A stretch of DNA of 49,963 nt from Actinomycetes bacterium. GTDB taxonomy: Bacteria; Actinomycetota; Actinomycetes; Actinomycetales; Dermatophilaceae. Positions within the stretch are counted from its first letter, which is position 1; every line of letters begins with the position of its first letter. Below, one piece after another: positions 19,717 through 26,095 of the stretch. Where the stretch lies: assembly GCA_029552065.1 (NCBI GenBank), contig JAKPEG010000024.1, forward strand, positions 1 to 49,963, read 5' to 3'. The translations under genes and the position numbers were made by a program. Under the pieces are notes generated by a model. The model was not told where the DNA came from. It saw only the letters and a program-made list of their open reading frames with translations, and did no database searches.

Positions 19717-21387
19717 TCAGACGGGGCTCGTGGCGAGGCGTGGCGTCGTGACCTGCGGGTCGAGGACATCGAGGGTGAAGAAGCCCCCCGAGAGGTTGGC
19801 GCTCGGGATGCCGGCGGCAGCGAGCGTCCGGTGGGCCAGGTAGGAGCGGAAGCCCGATGCGCAGTGGACGACGACGGGCCGGCCGTCGGCGAGCTCCCGG
19901 ATGCGCTCGACCGACCCGGAGACCTGGGGCTGGGGGATGTGCACGGCCCCGTCGACATGGCCGCGATCCCACTCGTCGAGGTTGCGCACGTCCAGGACGA
20001 GGGTGGCCGTCGAGTCGATGCCGTCGGTGGGCTCGTGCTGGACGAGCTGTCCGGTGAGGACGTTGTCCGCGATCATCCCGAGCATGAGCACGGGGTCCTT
20101 CGCCGATCCGAACGGCGGCGCGTAGCAGAGGTCGAGGTCGACGAGGTCGTCGGCCGTCACCCCCGCACGTGCGGCCGTCGCGATGACGTCGATGCGCTTG
20201 TCGATGCCGGCGGCGCCGACTCCCTGCGCGCCGAGGATGCGACCCTCCTCGTCGAAGTGGAGCAGCAGGTGCATCGTCTGCGCGCCGGGGTAGTAGCCGG
20301 CGTGGTGCCCGGCGTGGACGCGCGCGGTGTGGAAGGCGCGTTCGCCCAAGGCGCCACGGGACGCGCCGGTCATCGCGACCGCGAGGTCGAAGACACGCAC
20401 GATGGCCGTGCCGAGGGGACGGGGTGAGGGGCGGCCGCGGCCCATGATCGAGTCGGCGGCCACCCGCCCACCCCGGTTGGCGGGGGTCGCGAGGGCGACC
20501 GGCCCGAGCGTGTCGGTCACGGCGTGCAGGCTCGCCGTCGCGTCGCCCACCGCCCAGATGTGCGGGTCGCTCGTGCGTTGGTGCTCGTCGACGAGGATGG
20601 CGCCCTGCTCGCTCAGGGCCAGCCCTGCGGCGCGGGCGAGTTCGGTGCGTGGCCGCACGCCGACGGAGAGCACGACGAGGTCCGTCGCGACGGTCGTTCC
20701 GTCGTCGAGTTCGACCGCGGGCAGGCCGTCGCGGTCCTCGATCCGGGTGGCCGCGGTGCCCTCGTGCACGGCGACCCCATGCCGACGCAGCTCCGCCGAG
20801 ACGTATGCCGCGATCTCGGGGTCGACGACGGGCAGCACGTGCGGCGCAGCCTCGACCACGGTGACCTCGAGCCCCGCGTGACGCAGGGCCTCGGCGGCCT
20901 CGATCCCGATGAATCCGGCACCGAGGACGACCGCTCGCCGGGCTCCCGCGGTGACCCAGCCGCGCACGAGATCGGCGTCGGGCACGTCCCGCAGGGTCCG
21001 GACCCGCGGATGGTCGAGGCCGGGGACGGGCGGGCGCACGGCCGACGCGCCCGGTGCGAGGACGAGGGCGTCGTAGTGCAGTTCCTCGGTCGCTCCCGTC
21101 GCGGCCCTCAGGGTGACGGTTCGGGACTCTGCGTCCACGCCGATTGCCTCGGTGCGCACCCGGACCTCGAGCCCGAGGGTGCGCGCGAGCGAGGAGGGGG
21201 TGTGCAGGAGGAGCGATCGCCGGGAGGTGATCTCGCCCCCGACGAAGTAGGGAAGCCCGCAGTTGGCGAAGGAGACCTCGCCACCCTGCTCGACGACGAC
21301 GATCCGCGCCTCGGCGTCGAGCCTGCGCAACCGGGCCGCCGCACTCATCCCACCTGCGACCCCACCGACCACCACAACCGTGCGCAC
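19717..21387 (-). CDS. CoA-disulfide reductase-like FAD oxidoreductase fused to a rhodanese domain
   Basis: A 556-residue flavoprotein. The N-terminal FAD site is VVVVGGVAGGMSAAARL, and the redox Cys is Cys43 in SFANCGLP, the position used by CoA-disulfide reductase. The NAD(P)H-binding segment AVVLGAGFIGIEAAEAL and FAD segment IWAVGDAT follow. After residue ~455, a C-terminal rhodanese domain carries its catalytic Cys in VVVHCASGFRS. Such fusions reduce CoA disulfide, CoA-persulfide or polysulfide. GTG 21387 is chosen because GGGAG lies 7 bases upstream; the ATGs at 21435 and 21432 fall in or at the edge of the operator. A CsoR/CstR-type operator sits just upstream, suggesting persulfide or copper control. 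It interrupts the Flp/Tad locus. Confidence 0.88.
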   Translation of the reverse strand: MRTVVVVGGVAGGMSAAARLRRLDAEARIVVVEQGGEVSFANCGLPYFVGGEITSRRSLLLHTPSSLARTLGLEVRVRTEAIGVDAESRTVTLRAATGATEELHYDALVLAPGASAVRPPVPGLDHPRVRTLRDVPDADLVRGWVTAGARRAVVLGAGFIGIEAAEALRHAGLEVTVVEAAPHVLPVVDPEIAAYVSAELRRHGVAVHEGTAATRIEDRDGLPAVELDDGTTVATDLVVLSVGVRPRTELARAAGLALSEQGAILVDEHQRTSDPHIWAVGDATASLHAVTDTLGPVALATPANRGGRVAADSIMGRGRPSPRPLGTAIVRVFDLAVAMTGASRGALGERAFHTARVHAGHHAGYYPGAQTMHLLLHFDEEGRILGAQGVGAAGIDKRIDVIATAARAGVTADDLVDLDLCYAPPFGSAKDPVLMLGMIADNVLTGQLVQHEPTDGIDSTATLVLDVRNLDEWDRGHVDGAVHIPQPQVSGSVERIRELADGRPVVVHCASGFRSYLAHRTLAAAGIPSANLSGGFFTLDVLDPQVTTPRLATSPV

Positions 21388-21430
21388 GACGTCACTCCCG
21401 ATCCCGCATTCAGTTCGACTACCGAAGGAC

Positions 21431-21436
21431 ATCATA
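21431..21436 (-). promoter_or_regulatory. -10 element of the CoA-disulfide reductase-rhodanese gene
   Basis: On the minus strand TATGAT (21436 to 21431) is one base from the TATAAT consensus and lies about 44 bases before GTG 21387. Three of its bases overlap the operator palindrome. The -35 is not clear (TTCCAA at non-ideal spacing). Confidence 0.55.
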
Positions 21437-21449
21437 CCCCTAGGGGTAT
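21434..21449. promoter_or_regulatory. CsoR/CstR-type operator
   Basis: ATACCCCTAGGGGTAT is a perfect 16-base palindrome of the form bound by CsoR/RcnR/CstR-family repressors (A/T-rich ends, C4 and G4 tracts). It overlaps the minus-strand -10 TATGAT, the expected position for repression. Because the gene it controls is a CoA-disulfide reductase-rhodanese fusion, a persulfide-sensing CstR-like repressor is more likely than a copper sensor. No csoR/cstR gene is in the window. Confidence 0.75.
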
Positions 21450-21614
21450 AAATCCTTGGAATCCGGAGGGTCGACCCGGTCCCCGTTCCTGCACAGGCCG
21501 GCCCTGCCCGGTCCCATCGTCCACAGCTCTCGGGGGCTGGGTCGACCGCGCTGCCGATCCCCGCTCAGGGTGGTCCCCGGGCGCGAGGGTCGCGCCGGAC
21601 AAGGAGGCTCGGAC

Positions 21615-21818
21615 ATGCCGTCTTCGGGGAAACGGTGGCGTCGCCGTGTGTGGAGACGTGTGCGAGGTCGGCTCGACGCCGGCATGACGACGGCCGAATA
21701 TGCCGTGGGCACGCTCGCCGCAGTCGCATTCGCGGCGGCCCTCATCGCCGTCGTGCGTTCCGATGCGGTGCGCTCGGCGCTAGCCAGGATCATCCAATCC
21801 GCACTCAACACGGGTTGA
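21615..21818 (+). CDS. Flp-type pilin (DUF4244)
   Basis: A 67-residue prepilin. A strongly basic leader (KRWRRRVWRRVRGRLDAG) ends at Gly23, followed by MTTAEYAVGTLAAVAFAAAL, with Glu at mature position +5 as expected for class III prepilin processing. The rest is one hydrophobic helix plus a short tail, as in DUF4244 actinobacterial pilins. AAGGAGG precedes ATG 21615. It would form the Flp fibre assembled by TadA-TadC. It lies beyond the inserted oxidoreductase gene and is followed by two TadE-like genes. The prepilin peptidase is not in the window. Confidence 0.88.
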   Translation: MPSSGKRWRRRVWRRVRGRLDAGMTTAEYAVGTLAAVAFAAALIAVVRSDAVRSALARIIQSALNTG

Positions 21819-21823
21819 CCGCC

Positions 21824-22171
21824 ATGGGGCGCCGGGATCGGGGGACGGCGACCGCCGAATTCGCCGTGGCGCTGCCGGCCTTCGTGGCCGTCCTGGTCGT
21901 TGCCCTCGCGGGGGTCGCCACGGGGATCGACCATGTGCGGTGCGTCGACGCGGCCCGCAGTGCTGCCCGGGCGCTCGCGCGTGGTGATTCTCCAGCCGCG
22001 GCGATGGCCGTGGCCCGCGCTGCGGCCCCCGGGGGTGCGCAGGTCGTCACCTCGGTCACCTCGGGCACGGTCACCGTCCGAGTGACGAGCACCCGCGCGG
22101 CACCCGGCACCGTGTTCCGCTGGCGTGTCGAGGCCGTCGCGACCGCCGACCTCGAGACGGTTCCGCCGTGA
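21824..22171 (+). CDS. TadE-like pseudopilin
   Basis: A 115-residue TadE-family protein. A short leader MGRRDRG is followed by TATAEFAVALPAFVAVLVVALAGV, with the Glu at +5 after Gly7, so it is probably processed like a prepilin. The rest is small and soluble, with a Cys in HVRCVDAARSAARALA and a Val/Thr-rich C-terminal part. It starts 5 bases after the pilin stop and overlaps the next gene (GTGA). TadE proteins are minor pilins or assembly factors of the Flp pilus. Confidence 0.85.
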   Translation: MGRRDRGTATAEFAVALPAFVAVLVVALAGVATGIDHVRCVDAARSAARALARGDSPAAAMAVARAAAPGGAQVVTSVTSGTVTVRVTSTRAAPGTVFRWRVEAVATADLETVPP

Positions 22172-22533
22172 GACGCGCGGGACGAGGTCGGCGTCGAGAC
22201 GCGGGACAGGCCACCGTGCTCACGCTCGCCGGCGTGGTCGTGTTGCTCGGCCTCACCCTCGGGGGTCTGGAGGTCACCCGGGCGATCACGCTCGCGCATC
22301 GGGCACGTTCGGCTGCCGACCTCTCCGCGCTCGCCGCAGCACGAGTGGTCGCCGTGGGCTGGGATGTCCGGTCGGCCTGTGCCCGGGCGGTGCTCGTCGC
22401 CGGGGCCAACGGCGCCCGGGTGAGCGCGTGCGCGTGGGCGGCGGATGGTTCGGTGGCTGTCACCGTCGCCGTGGACTCGGCACGTCCGTGGTCACGCACT
22501 GCGGTCTCGACCGCGCGCGCCGGCCCGGGCTGA
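22168..22533 (+). CDS. TadE/TadG-like protein of the helicase/secretion neighbourhood
   Basis: A 121-residue protein with the basic leader RRAGRGRRRDAG, then QATVLTLAGVVVLLGLTLGGLEVTRA, a TadG/TadE-like hydrophobic helix. It matches in size and context the actinobacterial family named for its place beside the DECH helicase. Unlike its two neighbours it lacks Glu at +5 after the Gly, so prepilin-type cleavage is doubtful. SAADLSALAAARV is typical of Tad-like proteins. GTG 22168 overlaps the upstream stop. It is the last gene of the pilus run. Confidence 0.78.
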   Translation: MRRAGRGRRRDAGQATVLTLAGVVVLLGLTLGGLEVTRAITLAHRARSAADLSALAAARVVAVGWDVRSACARAVLVAGANGARVSACAWAADGSVAVTVAVDSARPWSRTAVSTARAGPG

Positions 22534-22550
22534 GGCCCCAGGCGCCCGTC

Positions 22551-22614
22551 CGAGGCACACGCCCGAGGCACACGCCCGAGGCACACGTCAGCGGCGCGGT
22601 CCGAGGCGCACACC
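22551..22614 (+). repeat. 13-bp tandem repeat after the TadE-like gene
   Basis: CGAGGCACACGCC occurs twice perfectly (22551-22563, 22564-22576), once with a single change (22577-22589), and a diverged fourth copy follows at 22602-22614. It lies in the 132-base gap before the convergent small membrane protein gene and encodes nothing obvious. Confidence 0.85.
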
Positions 22615-22665
22615 CGACGGTTCGGCGCGGGACCGGTCGGGCGACCCCGTCGCGTGTCGGTGGCT

Positions 22666-22956
22666 TCAGAACGAGGAGTCGGCGGCCTCGGGTCGTCCCC
22701 CGGCGTCCTTACGGAGCTGGCGCATCTCCTTGCGCCGACTGGAGCGTCGACGGGCACCGGCGGCGATCGCCCGCACCCCGAGCCACAACAGCAGCATCGA
22801 CACCGCGCCGGAGGCGAACAGGGTGATCGGCAGCACCGTCACCTGGAGCCCGGTCATGCCGAGCGTGATGCCACCCTCGCTGTTGAGAGCGAGCCAGGCG
22901 AGGAATCCCCCTCCGCCGACGCCGACGAGCACGAGGATGAGACCGAAGACGACCAT
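22666..22956 (-). CDS. Small two-TM membrane protein
   Basis: A 96-residue protein with two hydrophobic segments (residues ~1-20 and ~40-65) and a basic C-terminus ARRRSSRRKEMRQLRKDAGG. ATG 22956 is fixed by GAGGAG 5 bases upstream; the frame extends to 23004 without support. It lies between the DECH helicase and the pilus genes, on the helicase strand. The sequence gives no function. Confidence 0.72.
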   Translation of the reverse strand: MVVFGLILVLVGVGGGGFLAWLALNSEGGITLGMTGLQVTVLPITLFASGAVSMLLLWLGVRAIAAGARRRSSRRKEMRQLRKDAGGRPEAADSSF

Positions 22957-23024
22957 GACGCTCCTCAGATCGACCGAGCGCCCCACTCGACCCCTCCTGG
23001 GCACCCGCTGCCTCCGGAGACTAG

Positions 23025-23076
23025 CGACTCAGGGCTGCCCAACGGGGGATCGACTCAGGGCGGCCCAACGGGGGAT
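23025..23076. repeat. 26-bp direct repeat after the helicase stop
   Basis: Two adjacent 26-base units (23025-23050 and 23051-23076) differ at a single base. Each begins CGACTCAGGG and ends AACGGGGGAT. They fill most of the gap between the helicase stop (23083) and the next minus-strand gene, and a partial third unit may run into the helicase 3' end. Confidence 0.85.
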
Positions 23077-23082
23077 CCGGGC

Positions 23083-25434
23083 TCAGGCCCCGCCCAGCCG
23101 GCCGAGGGCGAGGTCGAGCACCGCGATCGCGCCCGCCTTGTCGAGTGGCTCGTTGCCGTTGCCGCACTTGGGCGACTGCACGCAGGACGGGCAGCCGCTC
23201 GGGCACCCACAGTCGAGGACCGCGTCCCTGGTCGCGCGCAACCAGGTCGGGAGGGCGGCATACCCCCGGGCGGCGAAACCGGCGCCGCCGGGGTAGCCGT
23301 CGTAGACGAGCACGGTGGGCAGCCCGGTGTCGGGATGACACACGGTCGAAACCCCGCCGACGTCCCAACGGTCGGCTGTGGCGACGAGCGGGAGCATCCC
23401 GATCGCCGCGTGCTCGGCCGCGTGCAGTGCCCCTGGAAGCGCCGCGTCCTCGATCACGGTCTGCAGCGTCTCCGGAGGCAGGGTCCACCAGACCCCGACC
23501 GTCCGCAGGGTTCGCACGGGCGCCTCGAGCGGGTGCTCCCCGACGACGGCGCCGTCGGGGAGCACCCGCAGGAAGGACACGACCTGCTCGTGGACGACGA
23601 CCTCGCCAACCCGGGCGGACAGGTCCTCGTGCTCGGCGCCGTCATGCACCGCACCGAGCTCGAAGGAACTCACCGAGCGGGCCTGCGTGCTCCACCCGGG
23701 GTCGCCGGCCGTGACCAGGGCGACGCCCTCCTCCCGGTCGAAGGCGGTGACGACGTGCGGTTCCCCCTGATGGAGATAGACCGCGCCCACGTGCACGGTG
23801 GCATCGGCCCGGCTCTCCTCCACCACCCCGAGGACCCGGCCCGAGCGTCGCTCGACCACCCGCACGATCGGGCCGATCCCGCGCAGCGAGAGCGCGTCGG
23901 CCGGTCGGTCGGGCCGTGCCCAGAACCAACCGGCCGGTCGGCGGCGCAGGACACCGTCGGCGACGAGCCGGTCGAGGGCCTCGCGCGCGCCGACGCCGAA
24001 GATCCCACTGTCGAGGTCGGCCGACGTGACGGGTGCCTCCGCGGCGGCACACGCGAGGTGCGGACCGAGCACGTGCGGATTGTCCGGGTCCACGACCGCC
24101 GCCTCGACCGGTCGCTCGAGGATCGCCTCGGGATGACTCACGAGATAGGTGTCGAGCGGGTCGTCGGCGGCCACGAGGACGGCTACCGAGTCGCGCCCGT
24201 CGCGCCCGGCGCGCCCGATCTGCTGCCAGAACGAGGCCACCGTGCCCGGCCAGCCGGCCAGGACGACGGCGTCGAGTCCGCTCACGTCCACCCCGAGTTC
24301 GAGCGCAGTGGTGGCCGCCATCCCCCGGACGGCTCCCTCGCGCAGGGCTTGCTCGAGCACCCGGCGCTCCTCCGGGAGATAGCCCGACCGGTATGCCGCG
24401 ACGAGCCCCTCGTCCATGCCCGCCTGCGCCAACCGGCGCCGGGCACTCGCGGCGAGGACCTCCGCGCCGACCCGCGACCGCGCGAAGGCCACGGTCTGCG
24501 CCCCGGAGGTGACGAGGTCGGCGAGCAGGTCGGCGCTCTCCGCCACCGCCGACCGGCGCCGTGCCGTCACTGCGGGCTCGGCGTCGGTCGACGTCCGGCT
24601 CGGCGGCTCCCACAGGCCGACGGTCACCGATCCGCGAGCCGAGCCGTCTTGCGTCACCGACTCCACCGGCATACCGACCAGGCGAGTCGCGTGCGCGCTG
24701 GGGTCGGCGACCGTCGCGGACGCGAGCACGAAGGTCGGCTCGCGCCGATAGCGCGCGGCCACCCGCCGTAACCGCCGCAACACCAGGCTCAGATGCGTCC
24801 CGAACACCCCCCGGTAGACGTGACACTCGTCGACGACGACATAACGCAGGGACCGGAGGAAGGGCGCCCACCGTTCGTGGCCCGGCAGCAGCGAGTGGTG
24901 GAGCAGGTCGGGATTGGTGAGCACGTAGGCCGCGTGCTCGCGTACCCAGCGCCGTTCCTCGGGCGGGGTGTCCCCGTCGTAGGTGGCCACCCGGAGCCCC
25001 GGCAGGGCGAGCCGCCCCACGCGGTCGAATTGGTCGTGGGCCAGTGCCTTGGTCGGGGCGAGGTAGAGCGCGGTCGCACCCCGTCCGGTCGGGGCTGCGG
25101 TGCCGTCGAGCAGGTCCGACAGCACGGGGAGGAGGTACCCGAGGGTCTTCCCGGAGGCCGTTCCCGTCGAAACCACCACGTGCCTGCCCGCTCTCGCGGC
25201 CTCGGCTGTCTCCCGTTGGTGACTCCACAGGTGCGCCACTCCGGCCTGGGTGAGCGCGGCCGCGAGCGGCGGGGCGAGCCAGTCGGGCAGGGCGGCGGTG
25301 CGCGCCGTGCGGGCCGGCAGCCGATGCACCGACCGCAGCGGTGCCGCCGCCGAGCCGACTCCGCTGGAGCTGCGCCGGGCGGCCAGTCGCGCGAGCAGGG
25401 CGGCGGGCTCCGCGGGCGGGGAGGCGGTGCACAT
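23083..25434 (-). CDS. DECH-box helicase with C-terminal DUF1998-like Cys cluster
   Basis: A 783-residue superfamily 2 helicase. Motif I is VSTGTASGKTLGY (GTASGKT 91-97), motif II is VVDECH (DECH 202-205), motif III is ASAT, and motif VI is QQIGRAGRDGRD. The C-terminus has CGCPSGCPSCVQSPKCG, the four-Cys cluster of the Lhr-like/MrfA family (DUF1998). It matches the helicase that gave the actinobacterial helicase/secretion neighbourhood its name and is predicted to act in DNA repair. ATG 25434 is 5 bases from a 14-bp palindrome in the shared promoter region with the bldG-like gene. Its long-standing linkage to Flp pilus genes is unexplained. Confidence 0.92.
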   Translation of the reverse strand: MCTASPPAEPAALLARLAARRSSSGVGSAAAPLRSVHRLPARTARTAALPDWLAPPLAAALTQAGVAHLWSHQRETAEAARAGRHVVVSTGTASGKTLGYLLPVLSDLLDGTAAPTGRGATALYLAPTKALAHDQFDRVGRLALPGLRVATYDGDTPPEERRWVREHAAYVLTNPDLLHHSLLPGHERWAPFLRSLRYVVVDECHVYRGVFGTHLSLVLRRLRRVAARYRREPTFVLASATVADPSAHATRLVGMPVESVTQDGSARGSVTVGLWEPPSRTSTDAEPAVTARRRSAVAESADLLADLVTSGAQTVAFARSRVGAEVLAASARRRLAQAGMDEGLVAAYRSGYLPEERRVLEQALREGAVRGMAATTALELGVDVSGLDAVVLAGWPGTVASFWQQIGRAGRDGRDSVAVLVAADDPLDTYLVSHPEAILERPVEAAVVDPDNPHVLGPHLACAAAEAPVTSADLDSGIFGVGAREALDRLVADGVLRRRPAGWFWARPDRPADALSLRGIGPIVRVVERRSGRVLGVVEESRADATVHVGAVYLHQGEPHVVTAFDREEGVALVTAGDPGWSTQARSVSSFELGAVHDGAEHEDLSARVGEVVVHEQVVSFLRVLPDGAVVGEHPLEAPVRTLRTVGVWWTLPPETLQTVIEDAALPGALHAAEHAAIGMLPLVATADRWDVGGVSTVCHPDTGLPTVLVYDGYPGGAGFAARGYAALPTWLRATRDAVLDCGCPSGCPSCVQSPKCGNGNEPLDKAGAIAVLDLALGRLGGA

Positions 25435-25435
25435 T

Positions 25436-25464
25436 GTGACAACCGTACGGTTGCGGGGTAGCGT
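25436..25464 (+). promoter_or_regulatory. Candidate promoter of the bldG-like gene
   Basis: GTGACA (25436-25441, five of six bases of TTGACA) and TAGCGT (25459-25464, TAnnnT) are 17 bases apart. The palindrome at 25440-25453 sits between and partly over them. The gene's GTG start follows at 25510 after GGGAGGAT. Confidence 0.45.
25440..25453. promoter_or_regulatory. 14-bp palindromic operator candidate
   Basis: CAACCGTACGGTTG is a perfect palindrome in the 75-base divergent region between the helicase and the bldG-like gene. It lies inside the predicted bldG promoter and 5 bases from the helicase ATG, so one repressor could control both. The form fits a TetR-like or similar dimeric repressor. 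No such gene is adjacent. Confidence 0.6.
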
Positions 25465-25509
25465 TCACAGAAACGGCATACCGCTCGGCGACCCGGGAGG
25501 ATATCACTG

Positions 25510-25860
25510 GTGGATCTCGCCATAACGAGCACAGCGCAGGGGGCGCGGACGGTGGTCCACGTGGGCGGCGAGATCGACGTCTACACAGCCCCGGCGCTGC
25601 GGCGCCACCTCGACGAGCAGATCCAGCGCGGCTGCCGTGATCTCGTGGTCGACCTCGCTGAGGTCACCTTCCTGGACTCCACGGGTCTCGGGGTGCTCGT
25701 CGGCCGACTCAAGCTCATCCGCTCGCAGGGCGGGATCATGCGCATTGTCGCCACCCAGGAGCGCGTGCTCAAGGTCTTCACGATCACCGGGCTCGACCGG
25801 GTCTTCGAGCTGCTCGGCAGCGTCGGCGACCTGCCCGAGCCGGGCGGCCTTTCCGCCTGA
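25510..25860 (+). CDS. bldG: Anti-sigma factor antagonist, BldG/RsbV family
   Basis: A 116-residue single STAS domain. The phosphorylation motif TFLDSTGLGVL places Ser57 next to Asp56, the same position as in Streptomyces BldG. VVHVGGEIDVYTAPALR (residues 15-31) is the first strand-helix unit of the family. GTG 25510 has GGGAGGAT upstream. When unphosphorylated, such proteins bind an anti-sigma kinase and release a sigma factor. Beside a DECH helicase it has the same neighbour as in Streptomyces, supporting the BldG assignment. No anti-sigma kinase or sigma gene is adjacent, so partners must be elsewhere. Confidence 0.88.
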   Translation: MDLAITSTAQGARTVVHVGGEIDVYTAPALRRHLDEQIQRGCRDLVVDLAEVTFLDSTGLGVLVGRLKLIRSQGGIMRIVATQERVLKVFTITGLDRVFELLGSVGDLPEPGGLSA

Positions 25861-25928
25861 GTGGGCGTTCCCCGACCGGGCAGCCGTCTGGTGGAGGCCG
25901 CGATCGGCGTGCAAACGCTGTCATCGGT

Positions 25929-25954
25929 CGTGGTGTAACCGGGTTCACACCACG
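25929..25954. promoter_or_regulatory. Inverted repeat resembling a Crp/GlxR site, upstream of hppA
   Basis: CGTGGTGTAA and TCACACCACG (9 of 10 pairs) flank a 6-base spacer. The core TGTAA-CCGGGT-TCACA (25934-25949) differs at one base from the Crp/GlxR consensus TGTGA-N6-TCACA. It lies about 147 bases before the hppA start and 68 after bldG. It could also serve as the bldG terminator, although no T tract follows. Confidence 0.45.
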
Positions 25955-26095
25955 CGGACTTTCTCCGAGTGGGTGCCTGTTCCCGGGGAGTCGGACCGTT
26001 CGGTACCCTCAGCCCCGGACACACAGCCGTGGCTCCGCCGGATCCAGTGCCGGCGCCGACATCGTGCGCCGCCAATCGGCGCCGAGAGGACATGT

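Noticed and set aside
21388-21435. ATG 21435 or 21432 as start of the oxidoreductase
   Set aside because: Both fall at or inside the CsoR-type operator/-10 region, whereas GTG 21387 has a good ribosome site and begins exactly at the FAD-binding strand.
22654-24771. 705-codon plus-strand open frame opposite the helicase
   Set aside because: Antisense to DECH helicase motifs that are fully intact; composition typical of a shadow frame.
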